This document shows, one piece after another, positions 1 through 11,416 of a stretch of 64,000 nt of DNA. Both the position numbers and the translations under genes were made by a program. The DNA is from Epiperipatus broadwayi (Eukaryota; Onychophora; Udeonychophora; Euonychophora; Peripatidae), in NCBI GenBank assembly GCA_028023455.1, contig JAQFVV010012498.1:3378797-3442796 (forward strand), given 5' to 3'. The notes beneath the pieces were generated by a model, which made no database searches, was not told the origin of the DNA, and was given only the letters and a program-made list of their open reading frames with translations. The first letter of the stretch is position 1. Each line of letters opens with the position of its first letter.

Positions 1-303
1 AGTCTATCAGTGTTACAAGATAGAGTGAAGAGTGGTGGGCCATGTAAAATGCTATGCTCATAAGTCTGTATTTCAGTTAATAATAAAAATAATAAATATA
101 ATGGTAATTAACTACTACATACATTCTTTCACTCAGAAAATGTACTTTTGGTTAATTCCCTAACCCTTCTCAACTACCATTGATTACCACAGAAGTACTT
201 TTGATTCTTTTTAACCCTCCTCAACTGCTGTTAAATCAATGGCAGTTGAGAAGAGTTAAGGAATTAACTAAAATACCTCTGTGGATTGCAATATTGTATA
301 TAA

Positions 304-366
<63 letters not shown>

Positions 367-570
367 ATTATTATTAAAATAATGATTAGAAATGAGGAGA
401 CAACATACATTAAATAAAGATAAAATTTACATTTTGATGTTGTTAAGAAATTATTAATTACTACTAAGATCATGGAATTGTGGGAAGGTTAGCTTTTCAA
501 AGTTTTAGTTGACAAGAATTACTAGGATAATCGAAAGTGCTCCTAAATGGATGAAATTTTTAATTATTTA
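1..570. other. Unassigned A+T-rich DNA with an (AT)n tract
   Basis: No gene is visible. An (AT)n microsatellite occupies about 308-364. The sequence at about 365-490 resembles part of the repeat that forms the inverted pair at 570-1705 (shared words such as AAATGAGGAGAC followed by a GAAATTATTAATTA-like stretch), so it is probably a degraded third copy. The short ORFs across the microsatellite are Tyr-Ile repeats produced by the dinucleotide and are not genes. Confidence 0.6.
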
Positions 571-1704
571 ATTACTGTATTCAATTATATATATATTCCC
601 TGGATTGTTATATAATGAAGAACAGAAATGAGCAGGTAATATCCATGTAAATAGAGTTATCCATTAACTTTTAATGTTTCAAAAATATCAATTTCTCCTA
701 ATTGATAATCCATGACTAAATGTTTTCATCAATCTGTAATAGTTGTTTAGTTGGAGTTTTTGTAGAAGTAAAAGGAGTCCTATTTTATTTCAAACCCATG
801 TTCTTATGTGGATTTAAATTCAAAAAGCTATTTTCTATAAGTGTGAGAATGTGAAAGAATAACATCTTTCTTGGCATTTTGAAAATATTACTCTAAACAT
901 CTCAAGAGAGTTGGTTAACTGAATTAAATATTCCCATGGATTGTTGTTATAATAAAAAACAGTAATGAGGAAATAATATATATGCATTCTAGTTCATATT
1001 TCAATCACAGATTAGTAATTGCACAATATTTTGTGTAATATTATTGTCTACTCTTCTATGGGCATAGCTGGCCTGACCAATAACAATATTAGCATAACTT
1101 ACACCTTTAGATTCTTGATTAATGAATTTTTAAGGCAACACTGTAACCAACTAAGATATTCTGTAAAGAGGGATAAGCTTTAACTTTTGATGTTTCCAAA
1201 AAAAGCTATAATAGTTCTTTTGTTGAAGCTATTATAGTTTAATAAAAACATTTAGGCTCAGAGATTGTCAGTTAGCAGTAAATGACAATTTCTTAGAAAC
1301 ATTAAAGTTTAATTCCATTTACATGGACATTACCTCCTCATTTCCCTTCTTTATTATAATAATTATCCATGGAAATATTTAATTGAACATATGCAACTCT
1401 CTGGAGAAGTATAAAATAATATTTGCAGAATGTCAATTAAGATGCTATTCTTTCAATTTCTCACATCTATAAAAAATAAGTTTCTGGGTTTAAATTCATA
1501 TAAGAACTTGGGTTAAAATAAAAAAAGACCATTTTTACTTCAACATCTTCAAGAAAAGAGTAATTGGAGCCTAATGAAAAAAAAACTTTTTTTAGTCTTA
1601 TGGATTGTCAGTTACCTAATAATTGATAATTTCTTGGAAATATCAAAGGTTAAAGGTATCTCTATTTACATGGATATTTTCTACTCTTTTCTATTATTTT
1701 TAAG

Positions 1705-1705
<1 letters not shown>
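570..1705. repeat. Fold-back repeat (two inverted copies of one dispersed unit)
   Basis: The stretch about 570-990 reappears as its reverse complement at about 1316-1705. Matching landmarks are the ATTCCCATGGATTGTT block, the TCCATGTAAATAGAG block, the GATAATTTCTTGG-like block and the CTTATGTGGATTTAAA-like block. The arms are imperfect, with many substitutions and indels. The centre (about 990-1316) is unrelated A+T-rich DNA. No coding potential is visible. It may be a fold-back/MITE-type element or two inverted insertions of one short element; target duplications could not be recognised. Confidence 0.55.
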
Positions 1706-1748
<43 letters not shown>

Positions 1749-1767
1749 CTTAAAAATAATAGAAAAG
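1686..1767. repeat. (AT)n-centred hairpin
   Basis: A 23-bp arm at 1686-1708 (ending TTTTTAAGGTGT) is repeated as its exact reverse complement at 1745-1767. The loop is pure (AT)n. One of at least eight such hairpins in the window. Confidence 0.85.

Positions 1768-1779
<12 letters not shown>

Positions 1780-1841
<62 letters not shown>
1780..1841. repeat. (GA)n microsatellite
   Basis: Uninterrupted GA dinucleotide run following a short (AT)n. On the minus strand it yields Leu-Ser repeat ORFs, which are artefacts. Confidence 0.95.
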
Positions 1842-1843
<2 letters not shown>

Positions 1844-1959
1844 ATCAAATCTCCATGTCAGTGCCATTAAACAAGATATGAAAACTGCAATGATACTCCT
1901 GTCCCAGTCATAAGTTAAAGTCTTTAAGGAAATAAGAATGACCATTTTATTTCTCAACT

Positions 1960-2470
1960 AAATTCGTAATTTATGAGCCAATCTTAAGTGTCTAGAAGTG
2001 ACAGCATGAATATATAAATCATTCATTTTAAATCCACTTCTTATTTTAATATCCTTGCAGTTTTAAGATCTTGTTTAGTGATGCTGGTATGGAGGTTTGA
2101 TTACCTTCTATATAATTACAATTTAAAGACTGCACTTATTAAATTTATAGAGTAGGTATTACATAATTTAATATTGTCTAATATTGGCACAAAGTAAATG
2201 TTAATATCTCCAAAAAATAAATATATTAAAATAAGAAATGGATTTTAAGGGAATGATTTGTATATTTGCATTCTCACTTATAGACACTTAAGATTGGGTC
2301 ATAAATTATCATTTGAGTTTCGCATATAAGCTCGGTTACTCTTATTTTGGTAAAGATTTTATCTTGTGGCTGGACGAAAATAGTCTTGCAGTTTTACTAT
2401 ATTGTTTAACGACGTTGGTGTGGAGCAATTTGATTACCTTTTTCAAAGTTACAATTTAAACACTACTCAA
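1960..2470. repeat. Short inverted and direct repeat cluster
   Basis: About 1967-2060 (containing CAATCTTAAGTGTCTA) is found inverted at about 2215-2305 (TAGACACTTAAGATTG). In addition, about 2056-2130 (CTTGCAGTTTTAAGATCTTG and onward) is repeated directly at about 2380-2465 with many substitutions. No ORF of interest. Probably remnants of a small non-autonomous element. Confidence 0.5.
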
Positions 2471-3285
2471 ATAAAATTGGTAGAATATTATATATATAAC
2501 TACATACTTTATATATATATAAAGAATTAAAAATTACAGTTAAAAACATTTAGTTTTACGATAAATGTAACATAAAACTGATTTTATGATTGCATTTGAT
2601 TATATAATAACATGTTGTTTAAGAAAAATACAATTTATTGAATAAATCTTTTAATATTTTTTTCCCAATATAAAAAAAGTTATAAGAAAAATAATAAGAA
2701 TAAAAAAAAAAATCTACATTGAGTATACTCTTACAAGCAATAATTTTCAATTAAAAAAAATTTATCAGAAAATCTTATTTTAAATCTTTCTTATATTTGA
2801 AATCATAAGAGGATTGCCAATATTTTGAGTAGTATAATAAGTTTTAATACTTATAATTTTTGAAATACATGAAAATAAGTTTGTATAAAATTGTTGAGTT
2901 CTGTGTTAAATGTGAATTTATTTTTCAAATCTTTATTCAGGATTTATCCGTTTAAAAACTAGTATTTATAACATATTAAAATCTTTTTGAGGCAACAAAC
3001 TGATATGTTGTTTTATCCCAGTAGTATTTTCATATAACGGGATTAATGCGAATAACGAAAATAATAATAAAAAATTAATCTAAACTTTGTATATAAAACA
3101 TTAGCAGCAGTAATAAACAAAGACGTGTTAATTTTTTTTTGTAGTATATATGTTTGTATGTATACAAATTTATATAGATAGTAATAATATAAACTCATTC
3201 AGTGAAAATCACAAAGGTACAGTAGAGTTTAAAATATGTAAACTTATATACCAAATACGTGTGTATATATATATATATTAGCACA
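2470..3285. other. Unassigned A+T-rich DNA
   Basis: Nothing recognisable: homopolymer-rich A/T sequence with short (AT)n patches. No ORF with plausible coding character on either strand. Confidence 0.6.
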
Positions 3286-3287
3286 CT

Positions 3288-3288
3288 C

Positions 3289-3352
<64 letters not shown>

Positions 3353-3353
3353 G
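3288..3353. repeat. (AT)n-centred hairpin
   Basis: CTTAATTTTATAT at the left is mirrored exactly by ATATAAAATTAAG at the right, with pure (AT)n between. Confidence 0.85.
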
Positions 3354-3404
3354 ATATATATATATACATTGTAACAGTAACTACCTACCCATACTTACTG
3401 AGTT

Positions 3405-4170
3405 CAAAACCTGTAACTCAACTAGTAGATAAGGCAGAGTGAAATAATTAATTTCATTAATTATTATTATTAAAAAGCCGATTAAAACTGACAGCTAATA
3501 ATTATATATCATAATCCTCTTATTTGGATAACCATCTCCACTATGGTCGTCAAGCGTAGCCAAAATAGAACATTTTATATAGCCCAAAATGTTTAAATAC
3601 CACTTTCCTAAATGATGCTCCAAAAGACCCTTATTGAAAAACATACCCAAAATTCCCTTACAGATTATCACATATGCTAGCTGTCTTACATTACTTCTTA
3701 ACATGAATAGCATATCTAACAATAAATATGCCTATAATTCATTAACTATGGAGAGAGCTGAGTGAAATATTGAAAAACAGTTCTTGATCAAATACAACAA
3801 AAATATTTTTTAATTTTAATTGCAAATATTAAAAGAACAAACAATAATAGTTATAATAATAATTATAATAAAAATATCGTACAAAAAGAAAAAAATCTAA
3901 TCTATACTACAATAATGCGTAATTAAGCACATCCTCTCTTATAGTTCATAACTGCACAGTAAGAGCACACTCTTCCCTCCTATTAGTTGTTTACTGCATG
4001 CACTTCGCCACAATTTTGTGGACATATAATACACACATATAAAGTAAAAAAAACACACAAAAATATAAATATATAATACCCATGCTGCTCAGTGATATTA
4101 TACCAGAGGGAAAAAAAAATCAGCAAAATATATTTCAATTCAGGTTTTCTACATATTAATAAATAAATAA
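3405..4170. repeat. Dispersed repeat, copy 1 (partner at 12722-13560)
   Basis: Begins near CTGTAACTCAACTAGTAGAT and matches 12722 onward in the same orientation. Shared blocks include the ACTGACAGCTA region, the TTTGGATAACCAT / TTTGGCTAACCAT region, the TTGTGGACATATAATACA region and the AATCAGCAAAATATATTT region. The two copies differ by many substitutions, and copy 2 has a long AAT microsatellite where copy 1 has only short A/T runs. No intact ORF. Class unknown. Confidence 0.65.
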
Positions 4171-4189
4171 TATAGAAAGAAAATTATAT

Positions 4190-4265
4190 ACATTTTTATA
4201 TAACTCTCTATGCTGTATATGTATAATTTAATTTTGCTAAGACATTAATATTTTAAATAAATATA
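4190..4265. repeat. Short dispersed repeat (partner at 21250-21385)
   Basis: TATAACTCTCTATGCTGTAT and the following AAGACATTAATATTTTAAAT-like segment recur just outside the right end of the Merlin element. Confidence 0.45.
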
Positions 4266-4357
4266 ATATATATAGCAAAAGATATTAATCTTCAATTTTA
4301 TATAGGCATTTTTTTAAATTTTTGTAGTTTTATTCTAGTGGACTGTTTTATTATACT

Positions 4358-4362
<5 letters not shown>

Positions 4363-4433
<71 letters not shown>
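4363..4433. repeat. (AT)n microsatellite
   Basis: About 70 bases of uninterrupted AT repeat between two dispersed-repeat fragments. Confidence 0.95.
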
Positions 4434-4435
<2 letters not shown>

Positions 4436-4509
4436 CATACATTTGTACATGTCTAGTTTAATTTGGACAAAATATTAATATCTGAAATTGGCATGTTAAA
4501 AAAACAACA

Positions 4510-4815
4510 ACTACAAGGGATATTTTACACTTCATTTATGCTCTCTAAATATTTCAGATTCATCTGCAATACTCATTCATAGAAGACTTTACATAATGTT
4601 GGCTACTATGATTATCATTTCTCCTTTGTTCTCAGCTAAAATGGAATTTTTCTGGCATTGCCTTTACTTACTAATCTCTATTAAAATGTGTGTTAATGAT
4701 CAGGAGAAGCAGACAATTTTAATTCACCTATATTTTCTTACTAGGTAAAGTTCAGCATAACAGTACATTTCATATGTTGATGAATTGAAGATTAGATCTG
4801 GTGTCCTTGGTGAAC
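4510..4815. repeat. Dispersed repeat (partner at 49098-49400)
   Basis: The segment from ACACTTCATTTATG to AGATCTGGTGTCCTTGGTGA matches 49098-49400 in the same orientation with substitutions and a few indels. Both copies follow a microsatellite. No coding potential visible. Confidence 0.6.
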
Positions 4816-5540
4816 ATCTTCTCTATTTTGTTTAATTTATCAAACTCTTCTGGCTGCGTTAACATCTTTTGATAAGTCTATCAAAAATGGATTGCAAAAG
4901 TGATCTAAGAATTTTTTCTGGCTCTGCTCTACAGTGTAACCACTTGCTCATTAATGTAGATGATTGACTTTTTCTTCTGACTTTCTGATTTCTAATTGCT
5001 CATTGACTGCCACTTCTTTTTCTGAATGCTCACTTCTCTCTGACTGATCATTATATGCACAGTAAAAAACAAAAACGCTGTAATCTTTTATCTTTGTTCT
5101 AAATTAATTTATTTTCTTAAATAGCTTGCAAGTGAGTCATTTCATCTTTACAAAAAAAAAAAAAAAAGAAATTTTCAAGAATTTTTTTTATAAAACCCTT
5201 TACCAATTAAATTTTTGATAACATCTTGGAAAAACTAAAGTAAAAAAATTAAACAAAATTATATCAAAAAGACAAATCCCTTATTTATCCACAAAAAGGA
5301 ATTGTAAGAACTTGGACACAACAATGTCTCTAATTAGACTTCTATATAATTAAACAATGTTACAATTATTTTTCTACAAATTTTATTACAACAAACTAAT
5401 GTACATTTTAATAACTTTTTCTTCCCTTATTTTATAATAAAAAATATATAAAGTACATTAAAAACATGTATTAACAAAATTAATATCACAAATAAAAAAA
5501 TAAATAGTTGCAATATACACATATTCTATTACCTGTCTTG
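4815..5540. other. Unassigned A+T-rich DNA
   Basis: No gene or repeat recognised, apart from homopolymer A and T runs near 5150-5200. Confidence 0.55.

Positions 5541-5544
<4 letters not shown>

Positions 5545-5600
<56 letters not shown>
5545..5600. repeat. (AT)n microsatellite
   Basis: Uninterrupted AT dinucleotide run. Confidence 0.95.
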
Positions 5601-5602
<2 letters not shown>

Positions 5603-5670
5603 CAAAGAAATCAAGTCATATGTCACATGACCTAATTTAATAAACTTGTATTATAAATGTTATATATAGA

Positions 5671-5820
5671 GCTTGCAAAGCTGTGCAGAATATCACCAAC
5701 CCCAGAGCAGTTTCTACTACTAGCTTTCTCAGTGAGGTGCTAGGAAATTTAAGCCGGTAGCAGAAACTGGTCTGGGATTGGTGATATTCTGCAAAGTTTG
5801 TAAAGAACTCATTTGCAAGC
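5671..5820. repeat. 150-bp hairpin
   Basis: The left arm (about 5671-5720, containing GCAGAATATCACCAA and GCAGTTTCTACTAC) is mirrored on the right (about 5757-5820, containing GTAGCAGAAACTG and TTGGTGATATTCTGC). The loop is about 36 bases. It is richer in G+C than its surroundings. It could be a tiny fold-back element; no ORF. Confidence 0.75.
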
Positions 5821-5886
5821 TCTCTCTCTCTCTCTCTTTATATATATATATATATATATATATAAAGAGAGAGAGAGAGAGAGCTT
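5817..5886. repeat. (CT)n-(AT)n-(AG)n hairpin
   Basis: AAGC followed by a (TC)n run, then (AT)n, then the exact complement (AG)n ending GCTT: a compound microsatellite that is a near-perfect palindrome. It directly follows the 5671-5820 hairpin and shares its last four bases. Confidence 0.85.
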
Positions 5887-5890
5887 ATCG

Positions 5891-5895
5891 GCTCA

Positions 5896-5939
<44 letters not shown>

Positions 5940-5944
5940 TGAGC
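5891..5944. repeat. (AT)n-centred hairpin
   Basis: GCTCAATACATAT on the left and ATATGTATTGAGC on the right are exact reverse complements around pure (AT)n. Third hairpin in a row within 275 bp. Confidence 0.85.
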
Positions 5945-5999
5945 TGGATTGATTTCCGATTCAATTGTTTTATTACTAAAATTAAAAAAGGAAAACAAT

Positions 6000-7720
6000 T
6001 TCATTTTCATTAAATGTCTAATGCTCAATTTTTTTATTAATATTTAAAACACATACACATTTATATTTTAAAAAAGATTATTTAATGTTTATAAAATAGA
6101 TTGTAAAATAGTTTACTTTCACTGTCTGTTTTAATCAATTTGATTAAAAACAGGGAAGCTTGCTAATTATATATTCCTGTTGCTTTTATTGTAATTATTT
6201 TTAAAGTTAATTCTAAAAAGCAGAGATTTAGTTTTGTATTTGTCGTTTTTGTTTCAATTATCCCTGGTTGGAAGTCTTAAATTAGATTGTGCAGGAAATT
6301 AATATTTGCCCTGCCTGGAATATAGAATGGACACTAATGAAAGTTTTGCGAGGGAAATGTAGTGAGGCAATGATAGCCCGCCAATTTTTGGAGAGAGAAG
6401 AGATTCATTATTAGATACACACTTGGATTATAGCAGGCAAAGAGATACCATTGTGAGTAGCTGTTCAGACATTTAATTCCTACTAAAAACTTAAATAATT
6501 ATTGACAAACTCCATTGCTGTGCAAGATGTCAAAATCCACCGCTGTGAGTTTTGCCATCATTAGAATGTCTGGATAATTTAAAACAAAGGACATACCCAT
6601 GACTACCAGCTCTTCTTCAGTCATGCCATGAACCTCTAAAATAAACACTGCCTCTACCTTGCTGCTGTCAAAGGACCTGAAAGATGAACTATTATCAAAA
6701 GTGCGCACTCATCACTAAATCACTAGCACTCTGTCTTACCGTAAGCTGAACTTTTTCCTATTCTAGCCAGGGTAAATAAATTGCATTTAATTAAATCTCC
6801 ACTCAATCTAATGATAAACATGTTTTAAAATGGTATTAATTTTTTTTAATTATTTATTATCTGTATGTACTCTTTTCTAGTATTTAAAGTGTGTCTTGGA
6901 ATCTTAGTTTTAAGATTCCAAGTTTGTTTGCAATTTTCGTTTATCAGGGGGTGCATAAGGTGATTGTATTTTATGTTTAATATATACCTGATTATTTCAT
7001 TAACTATTACAAAACACATTGGCAGTTTTTGTAATTTTTATTTATTTACCTGCCTTTAGTTGTACAATAAAGAATCTTTAAACATGTTTCGTTTGCACTG
7101 TTTGTGCAAACAAAAAATCTTTTTGCTGGCTATTTGTCAAGTTATTTCTTCGGGTTGTCTGAAAATAGTCTATTTCTTTCTGGATTATGTAAGATCATAA
7201 TAAAATATCTGTTGCTGTCTTGTAGTAAGATCAACCATGTTTACTTTGAATGTAGTATTACACACAGCAGTCCTGCGGCGTTTTAATGACAGTAATTAGA
7301 ATATTACTGCTCGGATGTCCGCGCTGGTTATGTTGATTTCCAGGGGGACAGTAACTGTTTTATTATCCCTGATTCAAGAAGCTAGGGTTGTTGTTTGTTT
7401 TTGTAATTTTACAACTGGCCAGCAAGAAGATATTATCCTAACCATTTCTTATATTTTAAGTGAGAGAATTTTATTGCCAAAATGTTTAATGCTTAATGTT
7501 TGTCATACTCTTGTGCACTCTCTGGTAAATATACATATGTTAACATAAGTCACTTTTTTTATTCATGGCTAGATGTCTTCACTCTATGGCGCAACTTTTA
7601 ATAAAATTAATAAATTGTTTAAACTTAATTTGGCTGACGTTTGTCTTTGTGCTTTGATTTCTCAACTGTCTAAATAATATTTAAGATATCTTGTTCTTCC
7701 CTGAGTGTAGTTTGGTGCCT
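6000..7720. other. Unassigned region, no recognisable gene
   Basis: Slightly less A+T-rich than its flanks. ORFs of 60-77 codons are present (for example minus strand 6499-6708 and plus strand 7315-7548), but none has a recognisable motif or supporting context. The stretch 7040-7100 contains AATAAAGAAT in a 3'-UTR-like setting, but no upstream reading frame could be linked to it. Possibly an old retrocopy or non-coding DNA. Confidence 0.45.
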
Positions 7721-7723
7721 TTT

Positions 7724-7809
7724 GATTCGCATATCCTGTCCACCCTAAAATAAATGTCTAGTTCCTATTTTCGGACTAGTGGCGCCCCCAGGGTCAGTAT
7801 ATGCGAATC
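7724..7809. repeat. 86-nt imperfect hairpin
   Basis: GATTCGCATAT at the left end pairs perfectly with ATATGCGAATC at the right end. Pairing continues imperfectly inward, and an inner CTAGT/ACTAG pair closes a small loop. It is G+C-richer than its surroundings. Its size would suit a small structured RNA or a mini fold-back element. Confidence 0.5.
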
Positions 7810-8055
7810 TCTAATATATTTCTCCTGTTACAATATATATATACTATCCACAAATATTTCTTTTGGTTCTTAAATTATATTTATATTCTTAAATTTTATG
7901 AGTCATTTAACATTTGAATATAATGCTATCTGATAAAAACTTGTGATGGAGTTTGATCATTATCAGTTATGATCATAATATACCCTCTTTCAATGAGGAC
8001 CTGAAATTCATGATAACCACTTCCATGTGCCTCACTATCAATTTAAATTATCTTT

Positions 8056-8587
8056 CACATGATCACCATCTCTTATACTAGTACATAATTGTTATTAAAC
8101 AAGTCAAAACTCTCCATACAGTAGTGCCACCCTGTGCCAAACAGAGTAATCAATGGTTGCCAGAAGGCTTCTCCATAAAATCCCTATCTTGTGCCTCCTC
8201 ATCCAATAGCCCCAGACTAGTTTCTGGTTTGTGGCCTTTGTCAGTGAGGAGCCTTGGATCTGAGAGCACTGCACCAAGATATTAGGATCTAATGCAAGCC
8301 TCCAGCAGCCACCTTTTATCTCTATTTAACTACAAAACTATGAGAATGAAATTTAAAACACAATATTGTCAATCTAAGCTCAATTGCTTATATAGTCATA
8401 TGGATCTCAACTCAGTTCAGCACCCATACATTTTGGTGTCTTTTGTTCTTTAACAACCATAGCCACCACTATCCTATTAGGCAGGATTGGTGTTAAACCA
8501 CTAAACATCATATGATCACCATCTCTTACACTAGCACATAATTTTTATTAAACAAGGCAAAACTCTCCATACAGTAGTGGCACCCTC
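8056..8587. repeat. Direct repeat of about 78 bp flanking a G+C-richer segment
   Basis: About 8056-8134 (GATCACCATCTCTTATACTA ... CTCCATACAGTAGTG) recurs at about 8509-8587 in the same orientation with a handful of differences. The 8140-8310 segment between them is markedly more G+C-rich than its neighbours but has no recognisable ORF. It lies on the 3' side of the decayed minus-strand Gypsy remnant, so it may be part of that element's terminal region; this is inference. Confidence 0.5.
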
Positions 8588-9369
8588 TTTCTTCATGATT
8601 CCCCTATTTTGTTCAATTAAGATTATTATCATGAGTGATCTTGAATGAAGCAAATTCTGGAAAATTGTTTAGAGTTCTGGATAATTTATCTATTAGGTTG
8701 CACTTCTATCCAACACCCAACCATTACCTCAAACTGAATAAAAAATTATCCCAAAGATACTCAATTTATCTATAGTCAAATGATCATTTTTCAGTGAAAC
8801 CTTACATGCCTCCACATTCTCATGAATTATATGCAAATCCTGCTCATAAATAATCTGATCCTTACAGGTTCAATTAGCATCAAACAAAGTAAATTAAATT
8901 CTTTTTTCTACAACATGTTAAGCTTTCTAATTGTTACATGAGTGTGTGATGAAGATTTAATCACTTTAGATTATGTGGGTAATTATGTTTAATCAGTACA
9001 ATGGATATTAAACTTGCAATAGCACAACTATTATCCATATTATAAGATACCAAATTAACTGTAAGATATTCATTTATTTTCTTGTATAACATATATCAAC
9101 CATACATCTGATTCATTCAAACCTAAGTTTACTTTCTAAACATCCAGAAGACTTCTAAGTTGTATCATAGATCATTTTTGAGTGATTAACCACTTTCTGA
9201 TTAATCATCAGATAGTTTAATTAGTTTTCTTTACAATATCTTTTATAAATTCATGTCTAGATGTAACAGACACTTTTCTTTACAATCCACAACAAAATAT
9301 GTATATTTATGTAATGGATTTTAACACTTGAGCATTATATGTGCCCTTGATCCCTAAACAATTATCTAC

Positions 9370-9660
9370 TCAAAATGCATTTTCACCATAACATTTTACA
9401 TTCATAATATGATCATATATATAAATTACAGAATATTTTAAGTTGAAAATTTTCAAATTGTTTACATGAGAAGACTTAATCCATACTTTATCTTCCACTT
9501 TAAATGTATGTTTTGAGACATCCATTATTTTCCTTCTTTTCTGCTTCATGTGGATTGCAATATGAAGATGAACATTTAGTAAATGTGCCACAATAAAATG
9601 TTTGATTTTGTTTTTCAACTTCTCACTTGTATTGATGGAAAACTGGATATGATATAGAAT
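9370..9660 (-). pseudogene. Gypsy-like integrase C-terminal fragment
   Basis: A minus-strand frame of about 82 codons ends at 9370. It carries the pattern seen after the catalytic core of LTR-retrotransposon integrases: a basic KQKRRK stretch, then HTFKVEDKVWIKS, which matches the usual FKVGDLVWLKS element. Related in layout to the integrase tail at 45154. In such elements the integrase inserts the cDNA into host DNA. No catalytic D,D,E residues lie in this piece; the upstream part is interrupted by stops. It sits about 230 bp from a protease-like fragment with no reverse transcriptase between, so the pol gene is internally deleted. Broken and surely inactive. The family assignment is by motif only. 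Confidence 0.6.
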
Positions 9661-9886
9661 GGGATGGCTAGGTTTTAATCAACTTAATCCTTTGTTCAAA
9701 CTCCCTAATAATTCTTAGAATATCTGAAAATGCCACTTTCCCCCCAAGTATCAATTGCAACTTTTCATGCACATTACCTGTGGCTACTTTTGCTTTGTTA
9801 ATCTTTGTAATTATCATATGAGAAGTCTCCTCATTTATGCAACAAATCTGTAATAAATCATATATCTATCATGATAAAAATGCCAA

Positions 9887-9985
9887 CATCTCATTATTAT
9901 ATATGACATGATCCTTAGCATAATCCAAAACACAATTATTTTTATGGAAGAAATCAGACCTCAATATGAATTCATGTATATGACC
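9887..9985 (-). pseudogene. Retropepsin C-terminal fragment of a Gypsy-like element
   Basis: The minus strand reads FILRSDFFHKNNCVLDYAKD, which resembles the well-conserved ILGxDFLRKxNCxIDYxxx region near the C-terminus of Gypsy-group aspartic proteases. The catalytic DTG motif would lie upstream and was not found, because the neighbouring sequence is full of stops. It is in the same orientation as the integrase tail at 9370 and the gag-like frames at 11417-11866, giving the expected gag-protease-integrase order. It is a fragment only. Confidence 0.5.
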
Positions 9986-10304
9986 ATTCATAATTCAGAA
10001 GACATGTGACACTAATTTTTTATTTATTTGTAGCTGAGACCAAATTTGTTTTGGGGTTAAATTTGCTTTGTGATTATTTGCTGTGGTTACTTGAATACAT
10101 TTTAATAGTAGCATTTTTATGTGTGGTTTATGACATAATACTTATTTATACATCTGCTTTAAAATTACTAAGATTTGTTTTTAGAGTGCAGTAGAGCCTC
10201 AACAGTTATCCATTCAAATAATATTTTAATCTCTGGGCAAGTCTGTTGAGCATAACAATGTACTTTATTTCTCATGAACAATTCAGATTTATCAGCTGTA
10301 TTAC

Positions 10305-10510
10305 TTTACTCAAGCTATAGTCTCTCTTAAAATTATCACAGCCTCGCAAATTTACTGAGGCTGATTACCATTTCCCTGGTTATGATAGTTAAATTCTTTG
10401 GAATAAGTTTACTCAAGCTATAGTCTCTCTTAAAATTATCACAGCCTTGCAAATTTACTGAGGCTGATTACCATTTCCCTGGTTATGATAGTTAAATTCT
10501 TTGGAATAAG
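10305..10510. repeat. Tandem duplication, 2 x 103 bp
   Basis: Units 10305-10407 and 10408-10510 are identical except for one base (CCTCGC versus CCTTGC). The near-identity indicates a very recent event inside an otherwise decayed element. Confidence 0.95.
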
Positions 10511-11416
10511 CTGTCCTGCACTCATTTCGTGGTGAAAGTGATTGTGACTTTTTTCTAGTTGATATACTAAATTGTGATTCATCCTTAATTGTTTTTCCAG
10601 TAGCTTCTGATCTCCAAATAGTTTTTTTCACTTTTCTCTTTCAGTAGTCTACTTAATTATGATTTCTATTTCCTTGTATTTCATAGCATTGATGCCAATG
10701 TTCTCTTTTCCTTTATCTGATTGATGACCTTGTTGACACAAAGGCCCATATTTATAGGGTTTAAGAGCTCTGCCACATGTTCAATGAATGCTTATCAGTG
10801 CCTAGCCAAATATGCTCTATTTAAAAATGCAAGTTAGATTTTATTATTCAAATAATTTGATCTTAAGTCAAATTACAAGGATCCAAAGTTCTAAGTTGGG
10901 TTATTTGTCTTATTAAAAATTTAGTGTAATTTCCTCCAATGCTGGGTTTATATTTCTCCTGCGTAATTTGATAATGGATGGTCTCCTGATATTCCTTTGA
11001 CTAAAATTGCTCAATAAAGGTTTTAGGCCCATTGAATAATGAGGTCGCCCAGGACTGAACATCCCCTTACAAATGACTACATGTGGTTACTAATTTATGT
11101 TTTTTTTTTCTGACATGCAGTTAAAAGAAAAGTAAGTTTGTACAGTTTTTATATGTGTAACAGAAGCTTCATCAGTTTCACCTTGGAATATCCTGATTTT
11201 CAAAAATTGGTTTATATGAGGATGAGTTTAATTATTTTTCCCCTCTCTCCTTTCTTTAATATATTTTTCCTCTCTCTCCTTTCTTTAATAATTCTAGGCT
11301 CCTACTTTTCATTCTCAATTCTTTCATATTTACTTCTAACTGCCATATTTCAGTATGAATTTCCATTATATTTTTTTCATATTCTTTCCCACGACTTTTC
11401 CCCTTTCCAAGTTCTT

